From Dipteris shenzhenensis (Eukaryota > Polypodiophyta > Polypodiopsida > Gleicheniales), in the NCBI GenBank assembly GCA_047967505.1, contig CM106541.1: a stretch of DNA of 64,000 nt. One strand, given 5' to 3'. The notes under the pieces are model-generated. The model saw nothing but the letters and a program-made list of their open reading frames with translations. It was not told where the DNA came from and ran no database searches. Shown in pieces: positions 45,950-57,339 of this stretch. Both the position numbers and the translations under genes were made by a program. Position 1 is the stretch's first letter; every line of letters begins with the position of its first letter.

Positions 45950-47718
45950 ATGGCTAAGGAGCATGTGAAAAAAGAACCAAATATGACAAAGGAGAAGGAA
46001 ATACACATATGCATAAGACGGAAAGCATATAAGGGAAAGCATATGCATAAGGGAAGGAGAAGCATAAGAGAAGCATAAGAGAAGGAAAAGAGAAGCAGAA
46101 GCATAAGAGAAGGAGAGGGGAAAAGAAGAGAAAGAAGAGGGGAAAAGAGATTGAAAGAGGGGCAAAGAACCAAATATGCATAATAGAAAAAAGAGAGAAA
46201 GCATATGCTTATGCTTATGCATAAGCATATGAGCATATGCTCATGCATAAGCATAGGCATAGGCATATGCTTATGAAAAGAAGAGAAAAAGAGAGGGAAA
46301 AAGAAAAGAAGGAAAGGAGAAGGAGACATATGCTCATGCATAAGCATAAGCATAAGAGAAGAAAAAACATATACATAAGAGATTGAAAGAGGGAAAAAGA
46401 GCATAAGCATAAGAGAAGGAAAAACATATGCATACGAGAAAAAGAGAGAAAGCATATGTTTGAAAGAGGGGAAAAGAGATTAAAAGAGGGGAAAAAGAAA
46501 AGGGGAAAAGAAGAGAAGGAAGAGGGGAAAAGAGATTGAAAGAGGGGAAAAGAGCATAATCATAAGAGATGGAAGAGGGGGAAAGAGATTGAAAGAAGGG
46601 AAAAGAAGAGAAGGTAGAGGGGAAAAGAGATTCAAAAAGGGGAAAAAGAAGAGAGGAAAATAGCATAAGCATAAGAGAAGGAAGAGGGAGAAAGAGCATA
46701 AGCATAAGACAAAAAGAAAGAAAGCATATGCTTATGCATGAGCCTATGAGCATAAGAGAAAAAGAGAGAAAGTGTAAGCTTGTGCTTATGCATGAGCATA
46801 TCAGCATATGCTCATGCATAAGCATAAGCAAAGGCAAATACATATGCTTATAAAAAGAGGAGAAAAAGAGAGGAAAAAAGAGAGTGGAAAATAAGAGAAA
46901 AAAGAGGGGAAAAGAGATTGAAAGAGGGGAAAAAAAAGAGGGGAAAAGAGATTGAAAGAGGGGAAAAAAAATAGGGGAAAAGAGAATAAGCATAAGAGAA
47001 GGAAAAGCATATGCATAAGAGAAAAAGAGAGAAATAATATGCTTATGCTTATGCATGAGCATATGAGGGAGAGAGGGGGGGAAAGAGGGAGGAAAAGAGA
47101 AAAAGAGGGGAAGAAGAGGGAATGAGAGAAGAGAGGGAAAGAGAGGGTTCCTACACCCATCACTGCAGCTAGTGCTTAAGCCGTTAGCTACAAGCCACTT
47201 AAGCGCTAGCTGCAGGCCAATGCAAATAATGGAAATAACAAAAGGGAAAAAGAGGAAGCACTTTCTTACTTGGAAAAGTCCCGCTTGGTGTTTCATGGAC
47301 TGGCCTTACAAAAAAGAGAAAACATAACATTTTTTCAAATGACTAGTTAGAGGAAGGAGGAGCTTAAAGAAGCAACTTTTCAAAGGGATTGGATTGAGAA
47401 GACATGCATAAGCCTACAAATAAGGAGAAAGCATAAGCCCACAAACAAGGAGAAAGAGGAGGAAGAGAAATACCAAAAAGAGAAGAGGTGAGTCTTCTTT
47501 CTTTCACCAAATCTCGTCTTTTGTCCTTAGCCTTTGAAAATAAAGGATAAAAATTAGCACATACGCTTAGCAATACAAGGAGAAACATGCTTCAACATTC
47601 ACAAAATGAAATCTCACAAAAAAGGAACCTACATCGCTTAAAGAGACACACCTTCTTGGAAAACTTCCTTTCACACAAGCAGAGAGGGAGAAGGGTGGAG
47701 AGGGAGCACACATTAGGG
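45950..47718 (+). mobile_element. CACTA family 1 fragment (central low-complexity region and TNPA leader)
   Basis: Same orientation as copy 1. The GCATAAGCATATG / purine-rich repeat (45960-47150) corresponds to the reverse complement of 40350-42640 in copy 3. It is followed by CTGCAGCTAG...TTAAGC inverted words and leader sequence matching 1-530 of this window (GGGAGAAGGGTGGAGAGGGAG near 47687). No CACTA ends or coding exons; a broken remnant. Long Phe/Ser/Tyr-rich minus-strand frames are repeat translations. Confidence 0.75.
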
Positions 47719-47958
47719 AAAAAGGCAGCTCATTTTGGGGCCTTGTAAGAAATTCACTATTTTTTGATTTATTTCTCTCCTAAGAGACCTCAAAAATAGT
47801 AAAATACGAGAACGTGGCTCAAAACTGTCAGTAAGGACTACAGGACTGTGAGTTCAGAAAGGAATAAGATAATCTTTTGTCTAACTAACACGATTTTGCA
47901 TTAAATATCTCCTTAGATTTATTTTTTTCCCCGAAGATTCCGCATCTCTTTTGCCAAC

Positions 47959-50875
47959 GTGTGCAGGCCTTTCATAAAGAATCCATCACTGAACTTGGTG
48001 ATTGCAAGTTTTCAAAATATTTACATGGATACCGCCACACTTCTACGATTCATGTTACAAAACGTCTATGAGATTGACAAGCAAACTTCGCAACCTCAGA
48101 AGCATAAAAAATGGCCGATACTAGTGAGTCACTATCTCAGAAGAAGCGATTACACCATCTTCACATCTACTTAGAAGAACAATATGCTCCAGCACAAAAA
48201 AGACGAAAGGATACGGTGTTGAATGCTCAACAGCGGGAAAATATGAGAAGAGAAGGGCTTCAACATATTGACTTATGGTGCGATGGAAGCATATATTCAA
48301 AATGTCAAGTAAAAAACTCTACACCTCCATTTGTCAATCCCACCACATTACTGAGGTTTGCCGGTGATGGACAAAATGGACTTCTTGGTTATATTTCAGC
48401 GCAGAGTCTGCATTTGCACAAACGTATAAAATGATGTACCTACAAGAAAAGGGGGCCAGGATGCAGGAGATAGCCATTCGTGCAAAATTGGAGCAGCAAT
48501 TGCAGAATGAAATTGAGGAGCATTCAAAGAGTAAAAAAGAGTTGACAAGAGCAAGAAAGAAGAGAACCGTGCTTGGAGACAGACTACGTAGCAGGAAGAT
48601 TAAAAACATTGCAAATTTGAAGGCTGGGACTGTGGATGCAAGCGAAGAATTCAGGAAGCAACGTTAGATTGAAATTTATCATTTTGTATACTCAAAAAGG
48701 CTCTCAAATGACTATATCTATTTCGTCCATTACCGCAAAACAAGAATGGAGGTGCTGAATGATATAGACATACTGCATACTGTGTTGTTACTATAGGGAA
48801 TTATTGGAGCCTGCAAAAGAAAATATGGATCCAAACCTTCTTCATGTTAAACAAATGAAAGGATTGCTTTCTTGTGGTGTAGCAAAAGGTTTGATTGAGG
48901 AAAAAAAATACAAAACAGTCAAACGCAATGTTGTAGAGGATTTGTATCCAATAATCAAGTTGATGGCACTACAATCCAAGAGGCTCTTGATGTTAGTGGA
49001 GTTAGCAGGAAGGGATATAGTTCAATTTTCCATCTCGAGTTTTCCATGCGATATCCTCAACTTTGAAAGATCAAAGGATTAAACGAGTTTTACTGCCAAA
49101 TCCAGCAACCATGTGGAGGATAAGAGGTCATTTGAATGAAAGTATAGATGAGTCTATTAGGCAATATATCCATATTGAAGAAATATTTCATGGTGGTAAA
49201 GGAACCATTGTGTATGACCCTTGGAACAATATATTTGTAGATCTACAACAACTTCAAAGAAGAGTGGTCGAGTTTTATGGAATAACATTTGAGGATTGCA
49301 AAGGCATTTTGAAATTTGTTATCAAACTGGATGAGTGTGAGGTTGTAAAGGAAAAGAAAATGGAAAGTGTTACTATTACATTGATGAATGGAGCACTTGA
49401 TACATCATTGACTGAAGCGAGTTCGAAGTATTTTAGTGTGCAGTCGGAGAAACACATATGGTGGTTAGGCTCATTCCAGGTATGATCATTTTTTGTTTCG
49501 TACTTGATTTTGGTCATTGTTTTCAAATCTGTTATAGTAAGACTTTTGTTTTCTATAATCTAGCAGGTGAAGACGGAAGACCATGAAACACTAGATTGGG
49601 TGTTTCACCACATGAAAATACCAAGAATAATCAAAAGACAAGTGCAAGGCGAGAATCTCCATGTTGTAGGAAAAGGTGATTTTCAAGTAGAGTGGCACAT
49701 GGCAGGGGATCTTAAAACACTTAAGTGCATGTATAACGTTAGTAAAGGAGGCAACTCAAAGTCTCCTTGTCTTTACTGCAAAGAATCAGCTCAAGTAATG
49801 GATTCCAAATGGTGGAAGAGAGCACCTAATAGAGATAAAGTTGACCCTGACTTCAAGGCCATTCTGGACATTCCACTATGTAATGTTCACATCTGCACAT
49901 TGCATGGTTCATGTCAAATTATTGAGAAATTGGTATTTTTGTATATTGGATTTGCTTGGAAACTCCGTCCCGAAAAAAAATAGAAAGGATGCTCTTCAAG
50001 CTTTGGAAAAAGTGTTATCCGATATAGGTCTGCATGGAGGAGATGTTCAAATCACAAAGGATTTTAAAAAGTCTACTAATGGCAAGGAGGTACCAATCAA
50101 GCCCTTTATTGGTGGTGTTAAGGCAAGAAGATTCTTGTCTCAACCCAAACACAGTAAGCAAGTAAGGCAAGGTAGAACAATTTCAAAGATTAATTATGGA
50201 TTGTGGAAGCAAGTCCATAATGCTGTGAAAGATCATGAGGTAGATGGGGAAGCACGAAATGTGAAGGCAGAGGTCTGGAGGTCTCTTGATCAACTCTTCA
50301 TGTTCTGTGACAAAGTAACATGGACAGAGAGTGATTACAAGAACTTTGAAGAGGCAATTAAACGTTTTGGGAAGTCAATGAAAGACGCATGGACAGCCTG
50401 CAATATAACTCATACATGGTAAGGTTCTGTCTTCTTCTTTTACTTAAGTGTGATCCTCTTTTTTTTTATTACTTACTATGCATTCTTATGTCTTACAGCA
50501 TATCATCTACAACCACCTTCCCTATTTTGTCAAAAAGTATGGATGCCCAACAATTTGGTCTACCCAAGGCATGGAGAAGTCTCACTACATGGCACGTAAT
50601 GCATTTTTCAGACACACACAACACTATGGAGGGAGTCAAAAGGCAAATAGTCTGAAGGAAGTCTTCCAATGGTTTTACTGAGGCATACTACAGAGGCTGC
50701 ATGCTAAAAGAAAAGTTGCTAGCTCCAAAGTCAAGCTTGCTTTTCTTCTAGCCCAAAAGCAAAGACGAAGACAAACTCTATACAATTCAATGGCAGCAGA
50801 GAGACATAGACAATAGAGGGAATCGAAGATATTTAGAAACCATAAATGGACAAGTAAACATGAATAGCAGTTTGT
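47959..50875 (+). pseudogene. Unnamed multi-exon gene with DDE/RNase H-fold-like features, broken
   Basis: Coding pieces in order: 47959-48174 (possible N-terminus), 48431-48667 (Lys/Arg/Glu-rich coiled coil), 48804-49082, 49063-49482, 49567-49983, ~49984-50420 and ~50500-50875. Landmarks: IKRVLLPNPATMWRI, ILKFVIKLDECEVV, WWLGSFQV, VEWHMAGDLKTLKCMYN, SPCLYCKES (CxxC), VHICTLHGSC, LHGGDVQITKD, STQGMEKSHY and HTQHYGGSQKANSL. The Asp, Asp, CxxC, His and Glu in this order resemble DDE transposases with a zinc-binding insertion, but I cannot name a family. An intron at about 49480-49565 is canonical; another ends at ACAG before CATATCATC (~50500). Breaks: frame change near 49010, A-run slip at 49971-49980, a one-base loss before ACATG near 50415, and TGA near 50679. 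Probably a dead transposon gene. Confidence 0.6.
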
Positions 50876-51217
50876 AACTTATTGGTGTTATGTCCACATG
50901 TTTTCAAACTCAATCAATAGAATTTTTTTTTGTGGAACAAGTGACTCTTGGTGTTATGCCTATATGATTTGAGACTCCATCAATAGTATTTCTTTTGTGA
51001 AACATGTGATCTAAATGTAATACAATTTGTTCACAATTTCAATATATTGTTTGTTTAATATTTAATGACACCACTCTATCTATCCCAAGCACTTTGTACA
51101 AATCAGTTCATCTTCAACTTATTGTTCATTTATACAAGATCATACCAAACATCAAAGACTTTGTACAAATCCGTTCAACTTCAATATAATGTTTGTGCTA
51201 TATTTGATGACTAAATC
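50876..51217. other. Intergenic stretch between two convergent broken genes
   Basis: AT-rich, with diverged short repeats around TTTGTACAAATC...TTCAACTT (51094-51180) and a repeated GTTATG...TTTT(G)TG(G/A)AACA(A/T)GTG (50885-51010). No terminal inverted repeats or genes seen. Confidence 0.4.
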
Positions 51218-53008
51218 CTATTTCTCCCAGGCCCTGCCAATCGGAACTCTCTTTTTGATCTTGATTGAACTCTTTTTCTTCCTTATGGGCTTGATGTCGA
51301 CTGTTTGTTTATCAATGCTTGCCTCTGCTGCTTGTCTGGGAGGGGTATCCTTTTCTTCAGCTGTCTCCACGTGTTCTTCTTATTGGATTGTGTCGCCTGA
51401 TGCAATCATGGGTGGCTCTCAAAACCTTATGAGCTTGTGTTTTCCATAGCCCTCCAGACATTTGGGCTCCTTAACACCACATGCTAATGCATAAGAAGTG
51501 TAAGACAAAAAGTAAGAGGCCCTAGAGGCCTGCTTGTTCACATAATCCCCAAATATATCTATGGCAGACAACCTCTCTATCAAAATGATCTTTTCCTTTT
51601 GCCATGAAAGATCATGTCCACCTAAAACCCTGGACAAACATTTTAAGAAGTAAACAATGGCTTCTCCATTGTTGCTCAACTGCCTATGGTAAATCAAGAT
51701 CTTAGCACTGCCTAGATCATGAATATAATGAGCTAGGCTTGATAGTTTGCCAAACCCAGCCAGCCTGCTTCCACTTATTCTCTAGAGGAATGTGTCATCC
51801 TCAATTTGTAGCTGCCACATATCAAAAGATTGGAGTGAGACAATACACAACCTACAAAACATTTAAGCAGAAGACAAAGTATTTGATTTGAAGTAACAAG
51901 ATCGTACCTTCTCAGTTTCATCAGCAGCAAGCAGTTCATCTTTCCAAAGACTTATTCCTCTCCCCTCCAGTCTAGCCTCTTCTTTAAGCTTTTCTGTGTA
52001 TAGTGCTGAGAGATTCATAGCTTCCTGTGTGAGCTGGAAGGCAGCTTCACCTGGCTCTTGGAACTTTTCAGCCTCTTTGAAACAAATAGTAAGGGCCTCT
52101 ATAGGATCAAAAATTGTTTCCAAAGCCAGAAGTGAATGGTCATCCTTGATGCCAACCTCCTTGTCAAGCCTTGAAGCCTTGGCAATAAGGGAAATGGCAT
52201 AGTCCTCCCTCAAATTGAACATACACTCTATATCATGGAGGAAAACATAATCTTTTCCAACAATCAAGACACCTGGAAGCATGGGCACTACATAGTTGCT
52301 GCTCTGAACATCAAAATCTTCAACTGGTTGTGCTGCCCTAAGAGTTTTTGTCCTCAGTTGAACAAGGTCAAGAGCAGCCACTTGCAGCCCCTCATCCTGG
52401 AGGTTGATATCTTCTTCTTGCTCTGCCATTTCTGTTACCAAAGGAACATCCTCTTTTTCCTCTGCTTCAGATGTGTCTTCTTCTTTAGACTCCTTCCCTT
52501 GTTCATCCAAAGAGTCCTAACTGAAGACAATGTACATAAGAAATGCCATGGTTTCCTCAAGCACTCTACACTTTCTGGTGTGCAAGTTACAATTGAATTT
52601 ATATTGATAAGGCAGGCTGTCAAATCTTCTATTCACATGGTACCTCAGCCTGTCAATGGAGAAAATATGATTTATATGCACAAAAACCTTTTCACCTTCC
52701 ACAATTCTTCCTGCCTCTGTCAGTTGTTTGAAGGTATCCCAATGGTCTGAAAGAAAATCTTTGTGATGCTCCACTACAGAGCTCATAGTGAACTCCATGT
52801 TGAAAATACAGTGGTATATGTGGAAGTTCCTCTGAGCCTTGCATTTGTGAAGAAACTCAAATAGGAGCAAATCTGTGAGCCAAATGGTAGCTCTTCTAGC
52901 CAAGCTCCAAACGGTGACTCCCACAACGGCTCGACCTCTCCAATGACGTAGCTCCATATCTGCAGTAGTATCGGGCCTCCATTGATGCAACACATTGTGC
53001 AACTCCAA
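51218..53008 (-). pseudogene. Unnamed minus-strand gene with four in-frame stops
   Basis: One frame runs from MELHNVLHQWRPD (53008) to about 51905 with a single TAG at 52519-52517. A canonical intron (GTACGATC...TTTTGTAG, about 51906-51856) follows, and the same protein continues to a TAG at 51220-51218. Two regions are strongly acidic (KESKEEDTSEAEEKEDV near 52500) and the C-terminus is lysine-rich (KPIRKKKSSIKIKKRVPIG). Other pieces: LPGVLIVGKDYVFLHDIECM, SSLAHYIHDLGSAKILIYHR and IILIERLSAIDIFGDYVNK. Internal stops fit C-to-T changes (CAG to TAG twice, CGA to TGA, CAA to TAA). No family recognised; it may be a second gene of the same element as the plus-strand gene, or a captured host gene. 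Confidence 0.5.
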
Positions 53009-54028
53009 TAGTGCTCAGGCTTATGATATTCAACAACTATAGCCAAGCTGCCTCTATCAATGAACAACTCCAATGAAGGCCCGTTGCACGACCAGCCTCA
53101 GGTCCAACCCATCATCTTGACCACCTCAACCTTGTCTTTACTCTACATCAGCGCCTACCAGTAGCTATTGCTCCCAATCGCAACTACAAGCCGCTAGAAG
53201 CTAAGCTACTACAACGGCTCACTTGTAGCTCATAAAGCTCTATAGCTGCATCTACAATAGCAGCGACTATTAGATGAAGGCACCTCCTCCGTCAACCGGT
53301 TGTGCAACGAGATGGTCTCCTACAACAACAGTTGTTAACAAAGCAATCAACTGCGCTTCAGCAGCCCATGCTCCAAACCACCTCCTCCAAGTGGATAGCT
53401 CCAATGCTCCTTCAGCCAAGCTTTCACCGACGAGACAAACAGCTCCTAAGGAGGCAGCCAAGCTCCAACTGTGACTCTCTGACTTCAACTACGCCCTCCA
53501 CCAATGGGCAGTCTTCAATGCACAAACGAAGAGCAACTAGCAATGAAGCAAGCGAAGGAAGATCGCATGCACAGCTAGCACCAATGAGGCAGAGAATGCA
53601 AAGCACCACGTCGCCATGGCCATAGTTGCCCCACCGTTGTCATCACTGTAGTATTGCTTTCTCTCTTTCATCTCTAAGGTCCTAAACCTTAGGACACATG
53701 GCAGCAGATAGCAAAGACATGTGGCAGATTGGATTTAACTAGGGTTAGTCAAGTAAACCCACAACGGTAAAGTTAGGTAAGGGCTTGGTTAGTTTTCTAC
53801 CACATGGCAGATCAAAAGAAACTATGGTTAAGTTAACTCAACCCACACTAAACAATGGTTAAGTTTAGGTTAAGGATTGGTTAACTGCCACATCAACAAG
53901 TGCCACCTAAGCACAGAGGCACAGTTTGAATTCTGTATGTGAATTCCTATGCCACATCATCAAAGGCCCCTCTTCTTGATCAAAACTTTGACAAGCCGTA
54001 ACTTCCAATCCTGGAAGAATTTGCACAC
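53009..54028. other. No recognised gene
   Basis: Moderately GC-rich up to 53640 with short frames on both strands lacking any domain. From 53690 there is AT-rich sequence with three variants of ACATGGCAGAT / TTAAGTTAACTCAACCC-type words. Nothing further supported. Confidence 0.4.
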
Positions 54029-54275
54029 CTCAGGGGGGTCACTATGTATAAATCCTCTATATCACGTGCGTTCAAGGTCTATATTTTAAATCCCTTATCT
54101 GTAAATTTTTTCATTAATAAAATGTACCCCTTTTCTATACAAATCTGTAAATTTTTTCCAAAAATATTTTAAATAGTCCCTTATGTATATTTATTTCTGT
54201 AAATTTTAGAAATAAAAAATATCCTTCTGTTGAACTCACGTGATAGGGTTACATATGATGAGTGACCCCCCCAAG
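54029..54275. mobile_element. hAT-like MITE, subfamily 1, third copy
   Basis: 247 bp, same orientation as 15862-16107, inverted repeats CTCAGGGGGGTCACT / AGTGACCCCCCCAAG, perfect 8-bp duplication TTGCACAC (54021-54028 and 54276-54283). Confidence 0.92.
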
Positions 54276-54283
54276 TTGCACAC

Positions 54284-55153
54284 GCTCCAAAAACAAAAAG
54301 TGATTGCCTTTTTGAGCTCTACCCACCTATCAAATCAAAATCATTGTATGCAATTAGACACTGCCATTGAAGCAAAACAAAGTTCATGGTAAGACCTTTG
54401 CAACAAATGGAAAAGCAATGCATGATGAATGCAAAAAGCATGCCAAAAGCACAAGTGCATGAGATGACCATAGCATAGAGCATGGCATCCATACCTAAAG
54501 CATCAAGGCACATGGAAGAACAAATCATAATGCATCAAGCTACATCAAGCGAAGAAGACAATGCCATCGACAACATGCATTGAGAAGCAACAACTTTTCC
54601 CCCTTCAGCCCATATGTTTGTAAATCAAACCTGACCACCTGAGAGTAGCCATGTAAGCACCCAGGGGAGGTATTGACATGTAAACCACACTTTACCACCT
54701 TAAGTAGCAATGTATGCACTAAGGGGAGGTGATGGATTTGTAACTCACATCTGACTACCTTGCAGTATCCAAAGGATCATGGCACCAAGGGGAGGTGTTG
54801 AGAGTTGTGGTGCCATGAGCACATAGATTAAAGAGAAAAGGTATGTGCTAAGGAATGTATTAAAGTAGCCACCCTAGGATGTGGACTACATGATTCGGAG
54901 ATGTGGATCAAGGATATCCACAAGGAGAGATGTGGATGAGAGGATCCCACATGGTTTGACTATTCAAAGGGCACTCTCTATATAAGAGGCGTATCATGTA
55001 TTGTTGAACACACATCAATTGCAAGAGATACAGATTTGCTATCTCCCTCTCATATCTTATTTAGTGTGCTTTGATCCTCCTTAGTTCTTTCGTTTATCTT
55101 GTGTGCACTAGGCTAGTACGATCTGCACTTTGTCAAGGTCTCTTCCACTAACA
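54284..55153 (+). mobile_element. copia-like 3' end: untranslated region, PPT repeats and LTR
   Basis: Non-coding sequence leads to three tandem PPT-bearing units and an LTR at 54796-55153 (TGTTGAGAG...CACTAACA, 358 bp, TATATAAGAG box near 54978). The LTR end abuts exon 6 of the CACTA family 2 tnp2 fragment, so the element was inserted there. The coding region and 5' LTR are not present; the left limit is uncertain. Confidence 0.6.
54617..54795 (+). repeat. Three tandem ~60-bp units each ending in a polypurine tract
   Basis: Units start near 54617, 54679 and 54737 (TTTGTAAATC, CATGTAAACC, TTTGTAACTC) and end in CAGGGGAGGT (54662), AAGGGGAGGT (54721) and AAGGGGAGG (54787). Only the last abuts the LTR. 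Confidence 0.7.
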
Positions 55154-55776
55154 TAACTCGAGCATCCTCAAGCGTGGTGGGATCTATTTCCTTTGAGCTC
55201 ACATACCTAGAAAGAAAAAAGTGCAAGATATTAGCAATATGAAAACCTTGCATGGAGCATTGATATGCTTCACATTTTGTATAGTGTAAAGTACCTCACA
55301 AGCTCGCCCATCTTGTAAATACAATCCTTCACGTCCTTTAATAGACTACGAGAAATGCTAGTAGGTAGTATGAAGTGAACACATGATTGATGGTTGATTA
55401 GTTGCTTCTACACTCACAAATTTGGAAGGAAAAAGAGATTATGCTAAGTCATACTTTCTTGTGCCAATCATGAGATTTCAAGCCATATAATTGCTCTACA
55501 CCTTAGTTTCTTACTCTTTGTCATGAAGGCCTCCTTCAAACACCTCATGCATCTAGTGGGAGTACAAATTGTAGTGATAGCTCGCTTCACCGCCACCATC
55601 TCTAGCTTTGATAACTTTCATGGTGCACGGGGTAAAAAGACATGCCCATTTGGCCTCTTGTGACCAATCTTTCCCTATGGTGCGTAGATCCTCCCTTATG
55701 CTTGTGGAATCTCGTGTCGAATTCAAAATGTTCCCAAATGGTAGATGCCACATTCTTGAAGATATGCATGGGACAT
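55154..55776 (-). pseudogene. tnp2 fragment of CACTA family 2
   Basis: Minus strand: HIFKNVASTIWEHF-like sequence at ~55765-55725, GLKSHDWHK at ~55485-55455, then exon 5 (~55390-55297, LPTSISRSLLKDVKDCIYKMGELVR) and the start of exon 6 (~55207-55154, SKEIDPTTLEDARVM). Each aligns with the equivalent exon end in family 1 and the intron positions agree. The N-terminal two thirds and everything beyond 55154 are missing. Confidence 0.75.
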
Positions 55777-55777
55777 C

Positions 55778-56599
55778 ATGGCCTTCATGCGCTTTGTAGT
55801 TGCTAACAACTATAGAGATTGTTTTATTCCATACAAAGAGCATCCAGAAAGATTAGCTGATGAGACCATCAATGCTGTATGCTCTAGGTATCCCGATCCC
55901 CCCAATGTTGAGTTCACGGAGAAATGGAGAAAGTCAAATATTGTTGTTATACTTGTTGCCAATAAAAGATCTTTGCTTAAGAGGCAGGCACTAGCCGAGA
56001 TTGCAAGGAGGGAGGGAGGTTAACCACCAAGGGGCCAGCCCCACACTGCTCATAAGTATGAGTGGAAGAAAGCAATGAAGGCACCGAAGGCGGACCCCAA
56101 ACTGCAACACGTGGAGGCATAAAGGATCCAAATGGAGCAATATGGAAACATACATTTTGGAGCAAGGGGTTTTGAATCATGGGAGGCCCAATTTATAAGT
56201 TTCGATCTCAAATTATATTGTGTTTATGTGGTTTATTAGGAGGTTGTTTTTTTGTACTAACCCCTTTGCAAATTGTGTCATCTTGCAACTTGATATCGTG
56301 GATAGGTACCCTACTCTCGTCGAGATAGCCTACCATCGTGGGCATCACAGACGACATACATGGAGGCACTTCTATGATGAGGGGTTGATTACTAAGGAGC
56401 AGTATATCCGGGCTACTGGAGCACCCCCCAAGGTATTTTAAAGTACTTAAATAATGTCAATATTGTAAATAAATATTTGATTTCTTATTTACAGGCCACT
56501 GGGGATATTTAGGAGGAAGAAGGCAACGATACTGAGGAGGAAGAAGGCCATGAAGAAGGCGACGAAGAAGAGAGCGAGGATGCGAATAACTTAGATTAG
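55778..56599 (+). pseudogene. TNPA-like (Transposase_24) gene of CACTA family 2, truncated
   Basis: Exon pieces: 55790-56022 (DCFIPYKEHPERLADETINA, RYPDPPNVEFTEKW, ILVANKRSLLKRQ), 56301-56431 (RYPTLVEIAYHRGHH...ITKEQYIRATGAPPK) and 56495-56599 (acidic tail, EEEGNDTEEEEGHEEGDEEE). PPNVEF is shared with the family 1 protein and the three-exon layout and acidic tail are the same. A TAG at the start of the tail fits a C-to-T change of CAG. The N-terminal half is missing. Confidence 0.75.
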
Positions 56600-57069
56600 T
56601 CGTAGAAGTAGTGCTGAAATTAGTGCTAGCCACTCTTTTTTGTACTTGAAGCCATTGGCTTGGCTTTGTGCCTCTCTTGTATATACACTCCTCTTATTTT
56701 TTGTACTTGAAGCCATAGGTGGCTTGGCTTTGTGCTATATGTACATACAAACACTTTTTGGTCTATGAATTAATATACACTCCTTTTATTTTTTTGGCAT
56801 TTAATTTCCTTGTGCAATGTTCTATCAATGAATGCCTTGTGAACTAAATGTTTTGGAGTTGTAATGTTTTATTCAGAATTGTAATTATCATCAGCTATAG
56901 ACGTGCATGGAATCCTGCTAATTAAAATGCCAACCGTGCTAATTAAAATGCGGTTGGATGTAAGAATTGAATTGCACACTGTGGAAATGGGATTCTTGCA
57001 ATCACACAGCATACACATCATTCTGCTCACCCATAAAAAATTCTAAGATTTTTTTAAAAAAAAATCTCG

Positions 57070-57264
57070 AGAGCATCTGTTAGCGCATTTTTCTCTTTTT
57101 TTTCAAATAATTTCTACAAAGCATCTATAGGCGCATCTGTTTGGTATATAGAGATGTCTAAAGACGCGGGTCTATAGATGCGCAAATAGACGCACCCGTA
57201 AGTTTCTTTTTAAATCAAGGAAATGCGTTTGTGTGAGCGTCTATGGATTCACGTCTATAGATTC
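57070..57264. repeat. Subterminal array with TCTATAGA palindrome core, CACTA family 2
   Basis: Repeated words GCATCTATAGGCGC, GATGTCTAAAGACGC, GGTCTATAGATGCGC, AATAGACGC, GCGTCTATGGATTC and ACGTCTATAGATTC. The idealised unit GCGTCTATAGACGC is palindromic, like the family 1 unit but with a different sequence. Confidence 0.6.
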
Positions 57265-57339
57265 ATTGTGTTGTTGTGCATGTGCGAGCGAAAAAGGAGA
57301 GAAACCTAAATTTTAGTGTTTGTGTGTGTATGTCTCCTT

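Larger units (their letters stand above)
55154..57318. mobile_element. CACTA family 2, internal deletion derivative
   Basis: Minus-strand tnp2 exons 4 to 6 (partial) lie directly beside plus-strand TNPA exons, the same divergent layout as family 1 but with the middle deleted. The proteins are clearly diverged from family 1. A subterminal array of CGTCTATAGACGC-like words is at 57070-57264, and a candidate CACTA end (TTTTAGTG, inverted CACTAAAA) at 57318. The left part is cut by a copia LTR at 55153. Confidence 0.7.

Noticed and set aside
45877-47296. Long Phe/Ser/Tyr/Met-rich minus-strand ORFs
   Set aside because: Translation of the GCATAAGCATATG/purine repeat of the CACTA central region, not a membrane protein.
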